A DNA stretch of 64,000 nucleotides from Prostheceraeus crozeri (lineage: Eukaryota > Platyhelminthes > Polycladida > Euryleptidae). Below are positions 10,477-20,272 of this stretch, one piece after another. The notes below the pieces were generated by a model. The model did no database searches. It had not been told where the DNA came from and saw nothing but the letters and a program-made list of their open reading frames with translations. Made by a program: the position numbers and the translations under genes. The stretch's first letter is position 1, and every line of letters starts with the position of its first letter. The DNA lies in NCBI GenBank assembly GCA_907163375.1, contig CAJQUW010001750.1:124001-188000 (forward strand). The letters run 5' to 3'.

Positions 10477-11060
10477 GCAAATGAAGTTCGGTGTAATACT
10501 TCCTTTCGATGGGCGTTCCTGTATAGGACGGCGGTGAAACCCGTAGCTATGTATACCGCAAGGGACATTCGGCAATGGTCAATCTTGTTAAACCTCTCTG
10601 CGTCATGTTTGCAAGTGATTGCCTCTGTCTCAACGTAGTATGCATTCGCGCCAGGGCGACATTTAGCCAACTGTCGAAGGTTACCTTATAAACTATCCAT
10701 TGCATACGTTATGAGAACCATGAGTTCTACCTGTCTCTATCAATGAGACGAATTGATGAATGGAATGAAATGGGAGGACACTCACGCGCCACACGCAACA
10801 TAACACACTTCTCTCTTCCGTAGTCTAACAAGCTCTTTACACATGGATCGCAGTCGATTGCTATCCCAGAATCATGTAAGCTATCTTAATTTTATTTAAC
10901 ACTATTTCATCTATCATCATCAGCCATATGAAGTGTCATAAGATTTACAAGTTAGACTAAGCGTGCTACTATTTCCAAATGAAAAAGTATACATGGTTAA
11001 ATTATTCACTAAAACCCCATTCAAGTAAGTCAGTATGAAAGCAAAGATAATACGAAATAA
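10477..11060. other. Polinton segment without an assigned gene
   Basis: ORFs on both strands here look like chance or repeat by-products. A TATGTATACC-type palindrome lies near 10549. No function is assigned. Confidence 0.4.
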
Positions 11061-11067
11061 ACATTTA

Positions 11068-11208
11068 TTATGGCATGTATTTCAAAAGGTCTTCATCGTC
11101 AATATCGTCCCAGAGTCTGACTTCACATAGATAACAAAAACAGTTCAGTTGCTTTAATCGTTCTTCCACTGCGAGCCTCACTTTATCAATATACTCCCAC
11201 TCTGCCAT
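11068..11208 (-). CDS. Short Polinton ORF, 46 aa, unassigned
   Basis: A short minus-strand ORF begins MAEWEYIDKVRLAVEERL, continues with a CFCYLC pair and ends in an acidic, Trp-containing tail. It lies just downstream of the 89-aa ORF on the same strand. AATAAA on the minus strand overlaps its 3' side near 11065. Composition is protein-like but no family was recognised. Confidence 0.35.
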   Translation of the reverse strand: MAEWEYIDKVRLAVEERLKQLNCFCYLCEVRLWDDIDDEDLLKYMP

Positions 11209-11247
11209 AGTTCGTGGCTGGGAGTTAGGGGTGTACCACTCCCATAA

Positions 11248-11517
11248 TTAGTGGAGGAATTTCGTGCTGGTGATCTCCATCACATCGTCAGTATCGTACT
11301 GGAGATACTTCCACCTCACGCCTGTTAAGTCGGGACACTCCTTCTCACATACACTCTCCTCTTCCTCATCCGCTGGTAATGATAACTTCCTGATATTGTC
11401 CAGTTGGTACACCTTCTCCACCTTCGCCTTTCTTGGAGCGTTTGGTGTAACGAGCGCCTTTGGTGTTGAGCATGGAGAAGAGAATTTTGTGTTTGGTGTT
11501 GTCGGAGGGCTTGTCAT
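11248..11517 (-). CDS. Small Polinton ORF, 89 aa, unassigned
   Basis: The start codon is at 11515-11517. The N-terminal third is Ser/Thr/Pro-rich (SPPTTPNTKFSSP), followed by a basic patch and an acidic DEEEES segment. The C-terminus has DLTGVRWKYLQYDTDDVMEI, which looks like a folded or peptide-binding stretch. It is head-to-head with polB across about 200 bases that hold a CCAAT box and a TATA box on the polB strand. No known domain was recognised. The shared upstream region suggests it is expressed together with polB. Confidence 0.45.
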   Translation of the reverse strand: MTSPPTTPNTKFSSPCSTPKALVTPNAPRKAKVEKVYQLDNIRKLSLPADEEEESVCEKECPDLTGVRWKYLQYDTDDVMEITSTKFLH

Positions 11518-11614
11518 GTTGACTGTGAATAATGACTTTGAAATGTTTTCTAATTCTTAAGTATCAACAAGCAACCAATCAGAATGAACATCCAATGAAT
11601 GATGAATATGAAAG

Positions 11615-11622
11615 TATATAAG
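11615..11622 (+). promoter_or_regulatory. TATA box of polB
   Basis: TATATAAG, identical to the box at 7956. A CCAAT motif (AACCAATCAGAATG) lies about 40 bases upstream. The leader that follows contains GTGACGAACGCAC, shared in near-identical form (GTGACGGACGCAC) with the leader of the gene near the right TIR. Confidence 0.65.
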
Positions 11623-11726
11623 CAAAGTGACATTCATGTCATTTCATTTAATCTGTGAATCATACAAGTGACGAACGCACGATCTCTCTCTTTGACTATT
11701 ATTCTGTCTGATCATATTTCATTAAA

Positions 11727-14700
11727 ATGGTAAGTTAAAGATTTCCTCTCTCATCTCCCTCAAACGTGTGACTAATAGCATCTTCCTCAATTTCAGGCAT
11801 CAACTTCATCACCAACGCCCTCTCTTCTCGAGGAAAGTTTAGAGTTATTGAGTCAAGGTAGGTTGTAACACTACACTGAGGCTTGAACAGAGATGATAGA
11901 ATGATTTCTCTTTCAGGTGATGCGAGTTCCAGCTCAGAACTGTCGCGACATGGCAACGAGTGGGAATGTGCTGACTGTGGGCACATCTTCACGAGGAAAT
12001 GGGATCTCACCCGACACATCAAGCGAGGTGTTTGTCGACCTAAGCCGGCATCAATCTCCGAAGGTAGGGATGATTCTGTTAACGATGTCTCCTTTTCTTG
12101 CGATTTATGCATTCAGTCTTTCGAGACACGTTTTGAACTATCTTCGCACAGACTTCAACATACACACACGAACGATACCTACACCAACGGTACCTCCTCT
12201 ATCCGACTTACTGAGGTGTCCATAAATAATTTAGTGAGGAACTACCAGATGGACTCCTCAGAAACCATTGCTAACTTTGAGGAATGGTTTCATCAAAATT
12301 CATCATTGATAGAAGCGCTCTTCAACAATTTAGACAATTTTAGGATGAAGGCGCTCATCTATCTTAAAATAAAATATGTAAAAATCGACCACCATACTGG
12401 ACAAATAATAGAGAGGTTAGAGTTTCACATACCCTCCTCTCCTGCAACCGAGGTTGTAGACTATGAGTCTTGGATAAATTTTCACATCCAAGGATTAAAA
12501 TTAAATATTGATAAGTTTAACGAGCGCGATAGCGGTCTCATTTTTGACGGCATTGAGTCCGCCTTATTTAAAATCAGTTTATTAGGAAATCATAGTGGTC
12601 GAGGCTCCTTTAAACTTCCAAAAAATTTAAAAAACAAAACAGCAGTCATCAATGTCGATTGCGAATCGCAATGTTTTAAATATGCTGTCCTCTCCATTCT
12701 CCACTATAATGACATCAATGCGAATCGAAATCGTACATATAGCTATAGGCAGTGGGAGAATGAATTAAACTTCGATGACTGTAATAGTGACGATATGAAA
12801 ATTAAAGATATAGAAAAATTTGAAAAATTGAACAACATTAAAATAGTTCTCCATGTTTGGGAAAAGGGATTGAAGGGTGTGCGCTACAACTCGCGTTCGA
12901 GTTGTTATGACCATGTTGTCAACCTTTTATTAGTAAGACAGGATGATAGTGAGGAATGGCACTACTGCGGCATTCCCAAAATTTCTCGCTTATACCACCA
13001 CTTAAGAAATTCTACCTCATCAGAGATTTATTACTGTGACAGATGCATTCGGAACTTTAGGAGTAAAAACAAATTTGAAACTCATTATGAGTGGTGTAAG
13101 CGAGGTAAACTGCAAATGGAACGCATGCCCAAAGATAAGGAGTTTTCATATAGAGAGAATGGCGATGAACTAAGTCCTCTTCGTGTCATCTATGCTGACA
13201 TCGAATGCTATATCGATGATAACATCCATCGACCAGCAGCCATTTCCTGCTATGAAGTATGGCATGACCATTTCCAAAATAGAAAAAATAAAATGCACGT
13301 CTGGCAAGGTGAGGATTGTATTTACCAATTCCTACAATTCCTCGAACAGGCTGTAAAATTTCAGCAAAAGTATGATGGTGAACTCTATCGCAGATCATTG
13401 CATATGACAGCAGATGATCAAGCAAAATTTGATAGCTGCAACATTTGCCCCAAATGTAGGAAAACATTTGATGATGATAAGATTAAGAAAGTGCGCGACC
13501 ATGATCACATCACTGGTAAATTTAGAAACGCACTCTGTTCAAAATGTAATTTTTCACTTAGGATGAAACGGCGTACATTACCCGTCATTTTCCATAATTT
13601 CAAGGGCTACGACAGCCATATGATAATAAAAGGAGGTTTAGGTCAAATGAAAGAGTGGAAGCTTGATGTAATAGCACAAACGAGAGAGAAGTTTATGGCC
13701 ATGACAGCAAAAGTGCCTGTCGATAAAACTAAAGAAAATAAGACGGTCTATTTTGATATAAAATTTTTAGATTCCTACCAATTTATGACTGCATCACTGG
13801 CCTCTCTCGTGCAAAATCTAAAGTCTCTTCCACTAACACAAAATCTTAAGAAACAATATCCAAATCTAACCGATGAAGTCATCACACGGAAAGGAGTCTT
13901 TCCATATGCATATTTTGATGCAATTAGTAAACTCGGCGAGACTTCTCTTCCGCCCATAGATAAATTTAAAAATGATTTGACCGGCGCAGAGTGTAAGACC
14001 GAAGATTATGATCATGCACAAGATGCATGGATAAAATTTGACTGCCATACATTTGGTGAATATATGATTGCCTACCTTAAGTTAGATGTATTTTTGCTGG
14101 CTGATGTATTTCAGGAGTTTCGACGAGTGGCATTAGAAGAAGATAAGTTAGATCCCGTCCACTTTGTCAGTCTACCAGCCATGTCATTTAAGTCTGCTTT
14201 TAAAATGACTGGTGAGACCATTCATCTCTTACAAGATCCAGAGATGTATAATTTATTTGAGCGAGGAATTCGCGGTGGTCTCACATTTGTAAATAAACAT
14301 AGGTTAAAATCAAAAATAGTAGGCAATGACCAGACTCATCTGAAGTATTATGACCAAAATAATTTGTATGGTAGTTCATTATCCAAACCGCTACCTCACT
14401 CTGAGTTTAGCTGGTTAGATGATAGTGAAATTCAACATTTCTCCAACCCTTCCAACATACTAGCAATTCCAGATGAAGGTGATTGGGGATATTATTTTGA
14501 GATAGATCTAATCTATCCAAATAATATTAAACATAAAACCGTAGATTTTCCACTCGCACCCGAATCAGGTGAAGTGAGTAAAGATATGTTTTCCGACTTT
14601 ATGAAACAATTTCATAAAGATTTAGAATCATGTGGACAGCCCAAGTATAAGCCTTGTCGCAAACTTTTACTCACTCAATATGATAAAGAAAACTATCTAG

Positions 14701-15701
14701 TCCACTTTAGCATCTTAAAATTTTATTTAGAAATGGGCATGATTTTAAAAAGAGTTCACCGCATTATTAAATTTAGACAGAAAGCCTTCCTCAAGCCATA
14801 TATTGATAGCAACAGCCAGAAACGTGCACTAGCCCAAAATAACTTTGAAAAAGATTTTTATAAATATAAGAACAACAGTCTATTTGGTAAGACGATGGAG
14901 GATGTTAGAAAGCGCGTAAACTACAAACTAGTTAATGATGATCAAAAGTATCACAAATTGCTCTCATCACCTCTATTCATCGATAGAGACATTATCGATG
15001 AGGACCTTATAGGTGTTAAAATGATAAAATCTGAAGTTGAGTTGTGCAAGCCCATCTATATTGGCCAAGCTGTACTAGATTACTCTAAGCTTGAAATGTA
15101 CCAACTCTTTTATAAAATACTAAAACCATGTCCTCTCGTAAAAGAGGTTCGTTTGTTGGGTGGTGATACAGATAGTTTCTTCTTAGGTATTACCACTCAA
15201 AAAGATTTAAATTTCAATGAAGTAGGAAAATCTTTAGAAAGATATTTTGATACATCAAATTATCCTACTGATCACCCACTCTACTCCATCAAAAATAAGG
15301 TAAAACTTGGCTGCTTTAAGGATGAGACAGCAGGGAAGGAAATAGATGAAATGATTCTCCTCCGTCCAAAAATGTACAGTATGAAATTAAAGGATAGTGA
15401 TGATAGCATTAAGCGCGCTAAAGGCATATCAAAATCCATTGTGCAAAATATGAAACATAAGAATTTCAGGAAAGCCTATAGAAATAAAAATATAACGTTT
15501 GTCAATATGACAATCTTAAAATCTAAGTCGCATGAGATCAAAACTCATACTTTTAGGAAACGGGCGCTTTCAGCATGGGAGGATAAGAGGTGCTGGTTAG
15601 AACACAACATATCTCTTCCACATGGACATCCTGACACAAACATACCACCATCCAAAAGAATTAAACTCACACTACCACATTCAGGAGACGTCTTAGCATA
15701 A
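11727..15701 (+). CDS. polB: Polinton DNA polymerase B (protein-primed type)
   Basis: The main exon is open from 11883 to 15701. The likely start is the ATG at 11727-11729, directly followed by GTAAGT. Two small GT-AG introns (11730-11796 and 11858-11916) would precede the main exon; short introns are seen in other genes of this element too. The N-terminal part has C2H2-type fingers (CADCGHIF..HIKRGVC; CDLCIQSF..HRLQHTH), a further C2HC-like finger (CDRCIRNF), and a CPKCRKTF..DHDHITG..CSKC zinc/HNH-like segment. The exonuclease region shows HNFKGYDSH and LDVFLLADVF. Polymerase motif A is DQNNLYG, motif B KNNSLFGKTMEDVRKR and motif C GGDTDS, in the right order. It replicates the element's DNA, presumably from a terminal protein. 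The reading frame looks whole. Confidence 0.95.
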
Positions 15702-15906
15702 TCATCCTTCACTTAGTATTTTGATGTTGATTTCTGTAGATAAACATTGTTGTTTTATGTATCGCATGAGATTGTTTTTTCCTTGTGAATATGTGTCCAC
15801 ATCTGTACATTCCCCATGTGATGACTTTTCCACTGAAAGACATTTTTCCTATCCCTGTATATTTCCACCCTTCACGAAGTAAAAAGACTTTTTGTATATA
15901 ACAATG

Positions 15907-15991
15907 TTTATTGAAGTGCGCTCATGTATATATTTTCAGTGGATGTTGTATAAAGTCTATTGCTTCACATTCATGTACATATTTCAATAAA
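15907..15991. terminator. Overlapping convergent poly(A) signals
   Basis: AATAAA on the plus strand at 15986-15991 would serve polB. AATAAA on the minus strand (TTTATT at 15907-15912) would serve the convergent gene that stops at 16007. Each signal lies beyond the other, so the two transcripts would overlap by about 80 bases. Confidence 0.5.
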
Positions 15992-16006
15992 CATATCACA
16001 ATGACT

Positions 16007-17557
16007 TCACTTTGTTTTCCGAAACACTAACGTTATGAGGGATTTAGTATCTTTCACATGGATGCACTCTTGTAAACCATTGGTAATTTTGATAGCAATA
16101 GAGGGTATAGTTTGTTTGACGACGGGATGATAGAAAATAGATTCAAACATCTTCTCGACTATTCCATATGAAGCGTCTTTATCATGAATGAAATCACGTA
16201 AAATGTATTCTTTTTTCTCACCAACAGAAATAGGTAGAATCAAATCACTTTGAATGTAAAGGTGCTGTTCATGTTTATCAAGTGTCATTGGTGTTTCTAT
16301 ACCAATCGTATGCGCAGCAGCAAACACTGTTTGTAGCATTGAAAAACCAAAGAGTTTTTTCAAATTTTTACTCAATTGACATTGAATGTCATCACCCAGT
16401 TTCAGAACAACGCGTTGATTTTCAATTGAAAACGAAATGTGGTGTGTCTTTACATCATATTTACTTTTCATCACATGCTTCAACTTCTGTTGTATATAAG
16501 GATTTACTACATGAATGAAGCTTTCAACTGTATGATATAGACGCGGCATTATATTGATAGCAACTTTAGATTCTTCATAAGACTGGTAAATTTTCTTGAT
16601 GCGATCGCCATAGATGTCCACCCACCATTCATCATTAACTGAATCAGCTTTAGTGTGATATTCATGAGAACCATACACCACACCGCTTCCAATAATAGGT
16701 GTATAATGTCTTACAAAATGACGCAAGGTTGGAGAGAAATAAACTGTAAGTTTGTCATTATATTTCTGAATAACCAACTTATTTTTGTCCGCCATAATTT
16801 TTTCTCCATACTTCTTACCCACAGTCTCATTCCATCGTTTTACTAACTCAATAAGTGATAAAGGTTGAACACCACGCTTTTTCAAAATGATGCGTTCTTC
16901 GCATTCTACAACATCTTCATCAAATATTTTAAATCTATAATGAAATTTGTTGATTCGATTTGAATAAACTTTTCTAACATTTGCAGTAGCAATTGACGTT
17001 AGATGTAGTCCATGACCAAAACCAAGATGCGGATAGAATTCACTATCCAACCTCAGCGTAAGACCTTTAGTAAAAGAATGAAAGCGGAGGAACTGTCTCC
17101 CACTCCAATGATAGATAGTAAACTCATAAGCTTTCTGATTTTTATTCTTCATGATGGAAGTATTACCACTGTTGAATGCCTTAATAATTTTCTCATTCCC
17201 CAATGGCTCATAAGAATCTGATTTTATCTGAATCCATTCATAGTTCCATTTTCCATCTGATGTTAAATTGTATGGGAACTGGAATGCATTATTCATCGTT
17301 ATTCCATCATGGGTGCGAGGAGTCAATATCATTTCTTCCAAATCATTCACATTCTGAATATTGCTATCATAGCAAATACTAGAAACGCCAACCTCCCATT
17401 CACCTTCTAAATGCAGTGGGCGATTTAATTCTACTCGATAGTCTGATGGTTTATTTTTGGGAAATTTATTCATAGAAGCATTACTGGGCAAGTAGATTAG
17501 AAACGAGTCCTTATTTTCACTTTCCATATTATTCACATTGGAAAAATATAATAGCAT
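16007..17557 (-). CDS. Large Polinton protein, paralogue A, unassigned (possible virion component)
   Basis: The ORF is 516 residues from the first ATG. The second ATG at 17525-17527 (MESENKDSF) is about 30 bases from an octamer-like motif and may be the real start. It opens with LIYLPSNASMNKFPKNK and HLEGEWEVGVSSICY, a pattern I associate with a large protein common in invertebrate Polintons. The rest is beta-rich and basic with no motif I can name. The next gene upstream is a clear paralogue (SNAATKRFTSNRA ... LNGNWEVGVTQLVY). It begins about 10 bases after that gene's stop codon. A virion or attachment role is only a guess from size and neighbours. Confidence 0.7.
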   Translation of the reverse strand: MLLYFSNVNNMESENKDSFLIYLPSNASMNKFPKNKPSDYRVELNRPLHLEGEWEVGVSSICYDSNIQNVNDLEEMILTPRTHDGITMNNAFQFPYNLTSDGKWNYEWIQIKSDSYEPLGNEKIIKAFNSGNTSIMKNKNQKAYEFTIYHWSGRQFLRFHSFTKGLTLRLDSEFYPHLGFGHGLHLTSIATANVRKVYSNRINKFHYRFKIFDEDVVECEERIILKKRGVQPLSLIELVKRWNETVGKKYGEKIMADKNKLVIQKYNDKLTVYFSPTLRHFVRHYTPIIGSGVVYGSHEYHTKADSVNDEWWVDIYGDRIKKIYQSYEESKVAINIMPRLYHTVESFIHVVNPYIQQKLKHVMKSKYDVKTHHISFSIENQRVVLKLGDDIQCQLSKNLKKLFGFSMLQTVFAAAHTIGIETPMTLDKHEQHLYIQSDLILPISVGEKKEYILRDFIHDKDASYGIVEKMFESIFYHPVVKQTIPSIAIKITNGLQECIHVKDTKSLITLVFRKTK

Positions 17558-17566
17558 ACTTTTGCA

Positions 17567-18964
17567 TTAACTCTTCATTCGGAAATGGAGTGTGATACTT
17601 GTTACAGCATCTTTATGAAAAGGAATCAACGCACCAGCATCGTCATAAATGGCAATATCAATTTGTGGGATGTAGTTTGATTTCAGCTTTGTATAATGCA
17701 CTTTCTTGAAAGTATGCTCAGATAAAATACTGCAGCTTTTTGGCTGGTATGGTATCATTGCTAGCAATGGAGCTTCAACATCTCCCACACGTACATCTTC
17801 ACCAATATTGGAATATATCTGAAAATAGTTAATACGACGCGATAGCGACATGTCTGCGCTAGCTTTGGTTACAGTACCACTTTTAAAGATATTTTGATCA
17901 AAACCCAAAATGTCCATTAGAGTTTTATCCATAATTAGTTCAATACCTTTTCCATTTATAGTGAGAGACAAAGTACCTTCTTTTTCAGAAAATGAAATAT
18001 GTTGCTCATTAATCACTTCATTTAAATAATCTACAACCAATTTAACCGAAGTAATAATGCGAGGCATCAACACTCTTGTTTCATGTAAGAAACCACCAAA
18101 AGGCTCTACACACTTTCTGTATAAAGATACGGTCCATTCTGTATCAAATTGATTTGGTCTTTCACATGGTAAATGTTGCATATCAGATTTTCCATGAACA
18201 GCTGCAGAACGATGTCGTAAGAACTGATGAAAATCTTTTGAACAAACTAATACTAGATCATCATCATTTAATTTTCTTATTGCAATATGATTAGATGATT
18301 TGATATAAGTCAATGTTGCCACTTGTTTACCATCAACTCGAAGGAGATAATTAAATTTCTTCAATAATGTTTCAGGAGTCATGTTTGTCTTTCTTGGCTT
18401 AATCACAATCTTCTTCACCAACGTCTTCTCATTTCTTGGAATAAGATCTACATAATAAGCTTCCTCTCGATATATTAACTGTTTATGACCACTTATGTGG
18501 TAATTAACGTTAAAATTATCATAGCTTGTTAAGGCGCTAGCGAGGTAGCCTAAATCATTTCTTAAACTTGGACTTAAACCAACAATCCAATCTTTCTCAA
18601 CTACATGATGTACATAATTATAATCATCATTGTGCGGAGTAAATTGGACAATATGTTTACACGCTTTATTCAAGAAATCATATATAAACTTTTTACATGA
18701 TAAGAGATCTTTCTTTGGCCACTGTGGAATGTATACTCGGCAGCCCTTTTCACATTGGTAAGCAGCTGTACGCCTCATATTAATAGTCATCACCTCATGA
18801 TCAAAAGTATAGACACAGTTGCTATAAACAAGTTGAGTGACACCCACTTCCCAATTTCCATTTAGCTGTTGTACATGATCAATGGGAGTAGAAAAGAGTG
18901 CGGCTCGATTACTAGTAAATCTCTTTGTAGCCGCATTGCTAAGCAAAATATGATAAAACGACAT
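17567..18964 (-). CDS. Large Polinton protein, paralogue B, unassigned
   Basis: Starting from the ATG at 18962-18964 (MSFYHILLSN) the protein is 465 residues. It shares its N-terminal pattern (LSNAATKRF, LNGNWEVGV) and its overall plan with the 516-aa neighbour, so the two are a tandem duplication that has diverged strongly. The ATG lies 35 bases from the ATG of a divergent plus-strand gene at 19000. The gap contains TTTGCAT (ATGCAAA on this gene's sense strand) and a TATA-like TTATAT. No catalytic motif is visible. The frame looks whole. Confidence 0.7.
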   Translation of the reverse strand: MSFYHILLSNAATKRFTSNRAALFSTPIDHVQQLNGNWEVGVTQLVYSNCVYTFDHEVMTINMRRTAAYQCEKGCRVYIPQWPKKDLLSCKKFIYDFLNKACKHIVQFTPHNDDYNYVHHVVEKDWIVGLSPSLRNDLGYLASALTSYDNFNVNYHISGHKQLIYREEAYYVDLIPRNEKTLVKKIVIKPRKTNMTPETLLKKFNYLLRVDGKQVATLTYIKSSNHIAIRKLNDDDLVLVCSKDFHQFLRHRSAAVHGKSDMQHLPCERPNQFDTEWTVSLYRKCVEPFGGFLHETRVLMPRIITSVKLVVDYLNEVINEQHISFSEKEGTLSLTINGKGIELIMDKTLMDILGFDQNIFKSGTVTKASADMSLSRRINYFQIYSNIGEDVRVGDVEAPLLAMIPYQPKSCSILSEHTFKKVHYTKLKSNYIPQIDIAIYDDAGALIPFHKDAVTSITLHFRMKS

Positions 18965-18986
18965 TTTTATATTGCTAATCTGCAAC

Positions 18987-18993
18987 TTTGCAT
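18987..18993 (-). promoter_or_regulatory. Octamer-like motif before paralogue B
   Basis: ATGCAAA on the minus strand, 22 bases before the ATG at 18964, inside a 35-base head-to-head gap. It is one of seven such sites in the element. Confidence 0.5.
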
Positions 18994-18999
18994 AACATC

Positions 19000-19356
19000 A
19001 TGAAGACTTGGATTTTGGACTCTCTACAATATATCAGAGTTGATCGTGATGGAAACGTACATTTCAAAAATTCTCATGGTCATACATCAAGAGGAATTAC
19101 ATTAACATGGCGACAATTTGTCGACCTCAATGATATCATGAGGGATTTGGAATATTTTGAAACATTAAGATTCATCTCCTTGGGTGATCAAGTTTGGCTT
19201 CAACATTACAGAAATGAAATTCAAATCTGCCATTCTCATTCCGCAAACTGTTTCTCATTTCGCAAATACAATTGGGAGAAGTATAGAAGATACATACATC
19301 GCTCCATCATGACATTTATTCGTCGTGAGTTCATCGCCCTACTATGCAAATCTTAA
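19000..19356 (+). CDS. Small Polinton protein, tandem paralogue 1, possibly PC4-like
   Basis: The 118-residue protein begins MKTWILDSLQYIRVDRDGNV. The pattern 'strand, DGNVHF, turn, GITLTWRQFVDLNDIMRDL' resembles the C-terminal part of PC4-type single-strand binding coactivators, where GISL, an aromatic residue and a final helix follow beta strands. The match is short. The next gene (19379) has the same plan: LDSLQRIETDHDRNVYFKD ... LSYRHFQSLHHIMKDL and WEKYKRKVHRSIYSFF against WEKYRRYIHRSIMTFI here. It is divergent from paralogue B and precedes the TBP-like gene, so a role in transcription is plausible but unproven. Confidence 0.6.
   Translation: MKTWILDSLQYIRVDRDGNVHFKNSHGHTSRGITLTWRQFVDLNDIMRDLEYFETLRFISLGDQVWLQHYRNEIQICHSHSANCFSFRKYNWEKYRRYIHRSIMTFIRREFIALLCKS
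19344..19351 (+). promoter_or_regulatory. Octamer motif before the second small paralogue
   Basis: ATGCAAAT, the exact octamer, on the sense strand 27 bases before the ATG at 19379. It overlaps the end of the preceding gene. Confidence 0.5.
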
Positions 19357-19378
19357 TCAGACATGACTACCACACATC

Positions 19379-20029
19379 ATGAGTTGGAAATTAGATTCCC
19401 TACAACGTATTGAAACGGATCATGATCGAAACGTCTATTTCAAAGATTCAACTGGAAATGTGAGAAGAGAGTTTGCTTTATCTTATCGTCATTTTCAATC
19501 TCTACATCATATCATGAAGGACTTGAAATACTTCTATATGAAAAGACATTCACGTATTGGAAATCGCATCTGGCTGCGCGTCAACAATCGGCGAATTCAA
19601 CTCTATCATTCCCAACTTCATACTAACTTCACATTTCATCAAGGTAGTTGGGAAAAGTATAAAAGGAAGGTACATCGCTCAATTTACTCATTCTTTCATC
19701 ATGAAGCGCCATCGCTACACCATCGTCAACATTCTCCGTCGCTTCAGACTCTACACCAAAATCGATCTCACAACATTACACCAACACCTTCCAAACAGCA
19801 AGTATTACCCGGGCCGTCCTCAAATGTTAGTGGTGAAGATGAACAATTCACGAAATCTTCAACTCTTCCCAAATGGGACTGTACAGATTCTCGGCGCCCT
19901 TTCTCATTCATCGGCGCAGTCAATGCGCTTAGAGCTACAAAGACTACTACGTCGGATATGGAAGAGGGAGAGGTGTGTGATGTCGAATCTGACTGTGGAC
20001 AATATGGTGATCTCTACTCAATTGAGTGA
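19379..20029 (+). CDS. Small Polinton protein, tandem paralogue 2, possibly PC4-like
   Basis: The first 105 or so residues match the preceding gene in plan and in several identical positions (DSLQ, the RNVYF strand, HIMKDLKYF, WEKYKRKVHRSI). The following tail is His/Gln/Ser-rich and low in complexity. It overlaps the TBP-like gene in another frame from 19701, so the tail may matter less than the N-terminal domain. An exact octamer ATGCAAAT precedes the start. The paralogue pair suggests a dimeric or duplicated nucleic-acid-binding unit. The PC4 relation is tentative. Confidence 0.5.
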   Translation: MSWKLDSLQRIETDHDRNVYFKDSTGNVRREFALSYRHFQSLHHIMKDLKYFYMKRHSRIGNRIWLRVNNRRIQLYHSQLHTNFTFHQGSWEKYKRKVHRSIYSFFHHEAPSLHHRQHSPSLQTLHQNRSHNITPTPSKQQVLPGPSSNVSGEDEQFTKSSTLPKWDCTDSRRPFSFIGAVNALRATKTTTSDMEEGEVCDVESDCGQYGDLYSIE

Positions 20030-20246
20030 CAGTGTATCATTTTTGAAGATTCGTACCAGCAGTTACAATTTGTGTTATGAACCCGAACTTTTTCCTGCAG
20101 CTCTCATTAGTTGTTGGTTACCTGTGCATGTGGCAATCTTTCATAATAGTAAAGTGATCATTACTGGACTAAAATCTCATGTACAAGCAAATATGATCCT
20201 AGACTATCTCATTGAGTATGTACGTACCCAGCGGATTGTAAAATAA
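19701..20246 (+). CDS. TBP-like protein encoded by the Polinton
   Basis: The protein is 181 residues from MKRHRYTIVNILRRF, close to the size of the two-repeat TBP core. Both halves show the TBP repeat plan. In the first half, IVNILRRF and IDLTTLHQHLPNSKYYPGR lead to NLQLFPNGTVQILGALS. In the second, LTVDNMVIS, LCYEPELFPAALI, VAIFHNSKVIITGLKS and a closing helix correspond to the TBP pattern 'N-I-V ... Y-N-P-E-x-F-P-A ... F-x-x-G-K-V-x-x-T-G-x-K-S'. The intercalating Phe pairs of true TBP are not obviously complete. AATAAA overlaps the stop codon (20242-20247). It would recognise the element's own promoters; that role is inferred. The N-terminal 110 residues overlap another ORF. Confidence 0.7.
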   Translation: MKRHRYTIVNILRRFRLYTKIDLTTLHQHLPNSKYYPGRPQMLVVKMNNSRNLQLFPNGTVQILGALSHSSAQSMRLELQRLLRRIWKRERCVMSNLTVDNMVISTQLSDSVSFLKIRTSSYNLCYEPELFPAALISCWLPVHVAIFHNSKVIITGLKSHVQANMILDYLIEYVRTQRIVK

Positions 20247-20272
20247 AAAACAATTTTTCCAACATGATGTTT

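Noticed and set aside
9895-10638. ORFs beginning MGQDMI in a good Kozak context after each stem-loop
   Set aside because: They start in the purine element after the histone-type stem-loop. The two copies differ by amino-acid-changing substitutions and end differently, so the 3' end reading explains them better.
10242-10670. 142-aa minus-strand ORF
   Set aside because: Antisense to the 88-aa gene and the 3' end repeat; no recognisable domain or promoter.
13186-13467. 93-aa minus ORF in polB and other ORFs opposite the large Polinton genes
   Set aside because: Shadows of the real frame on the other strand.
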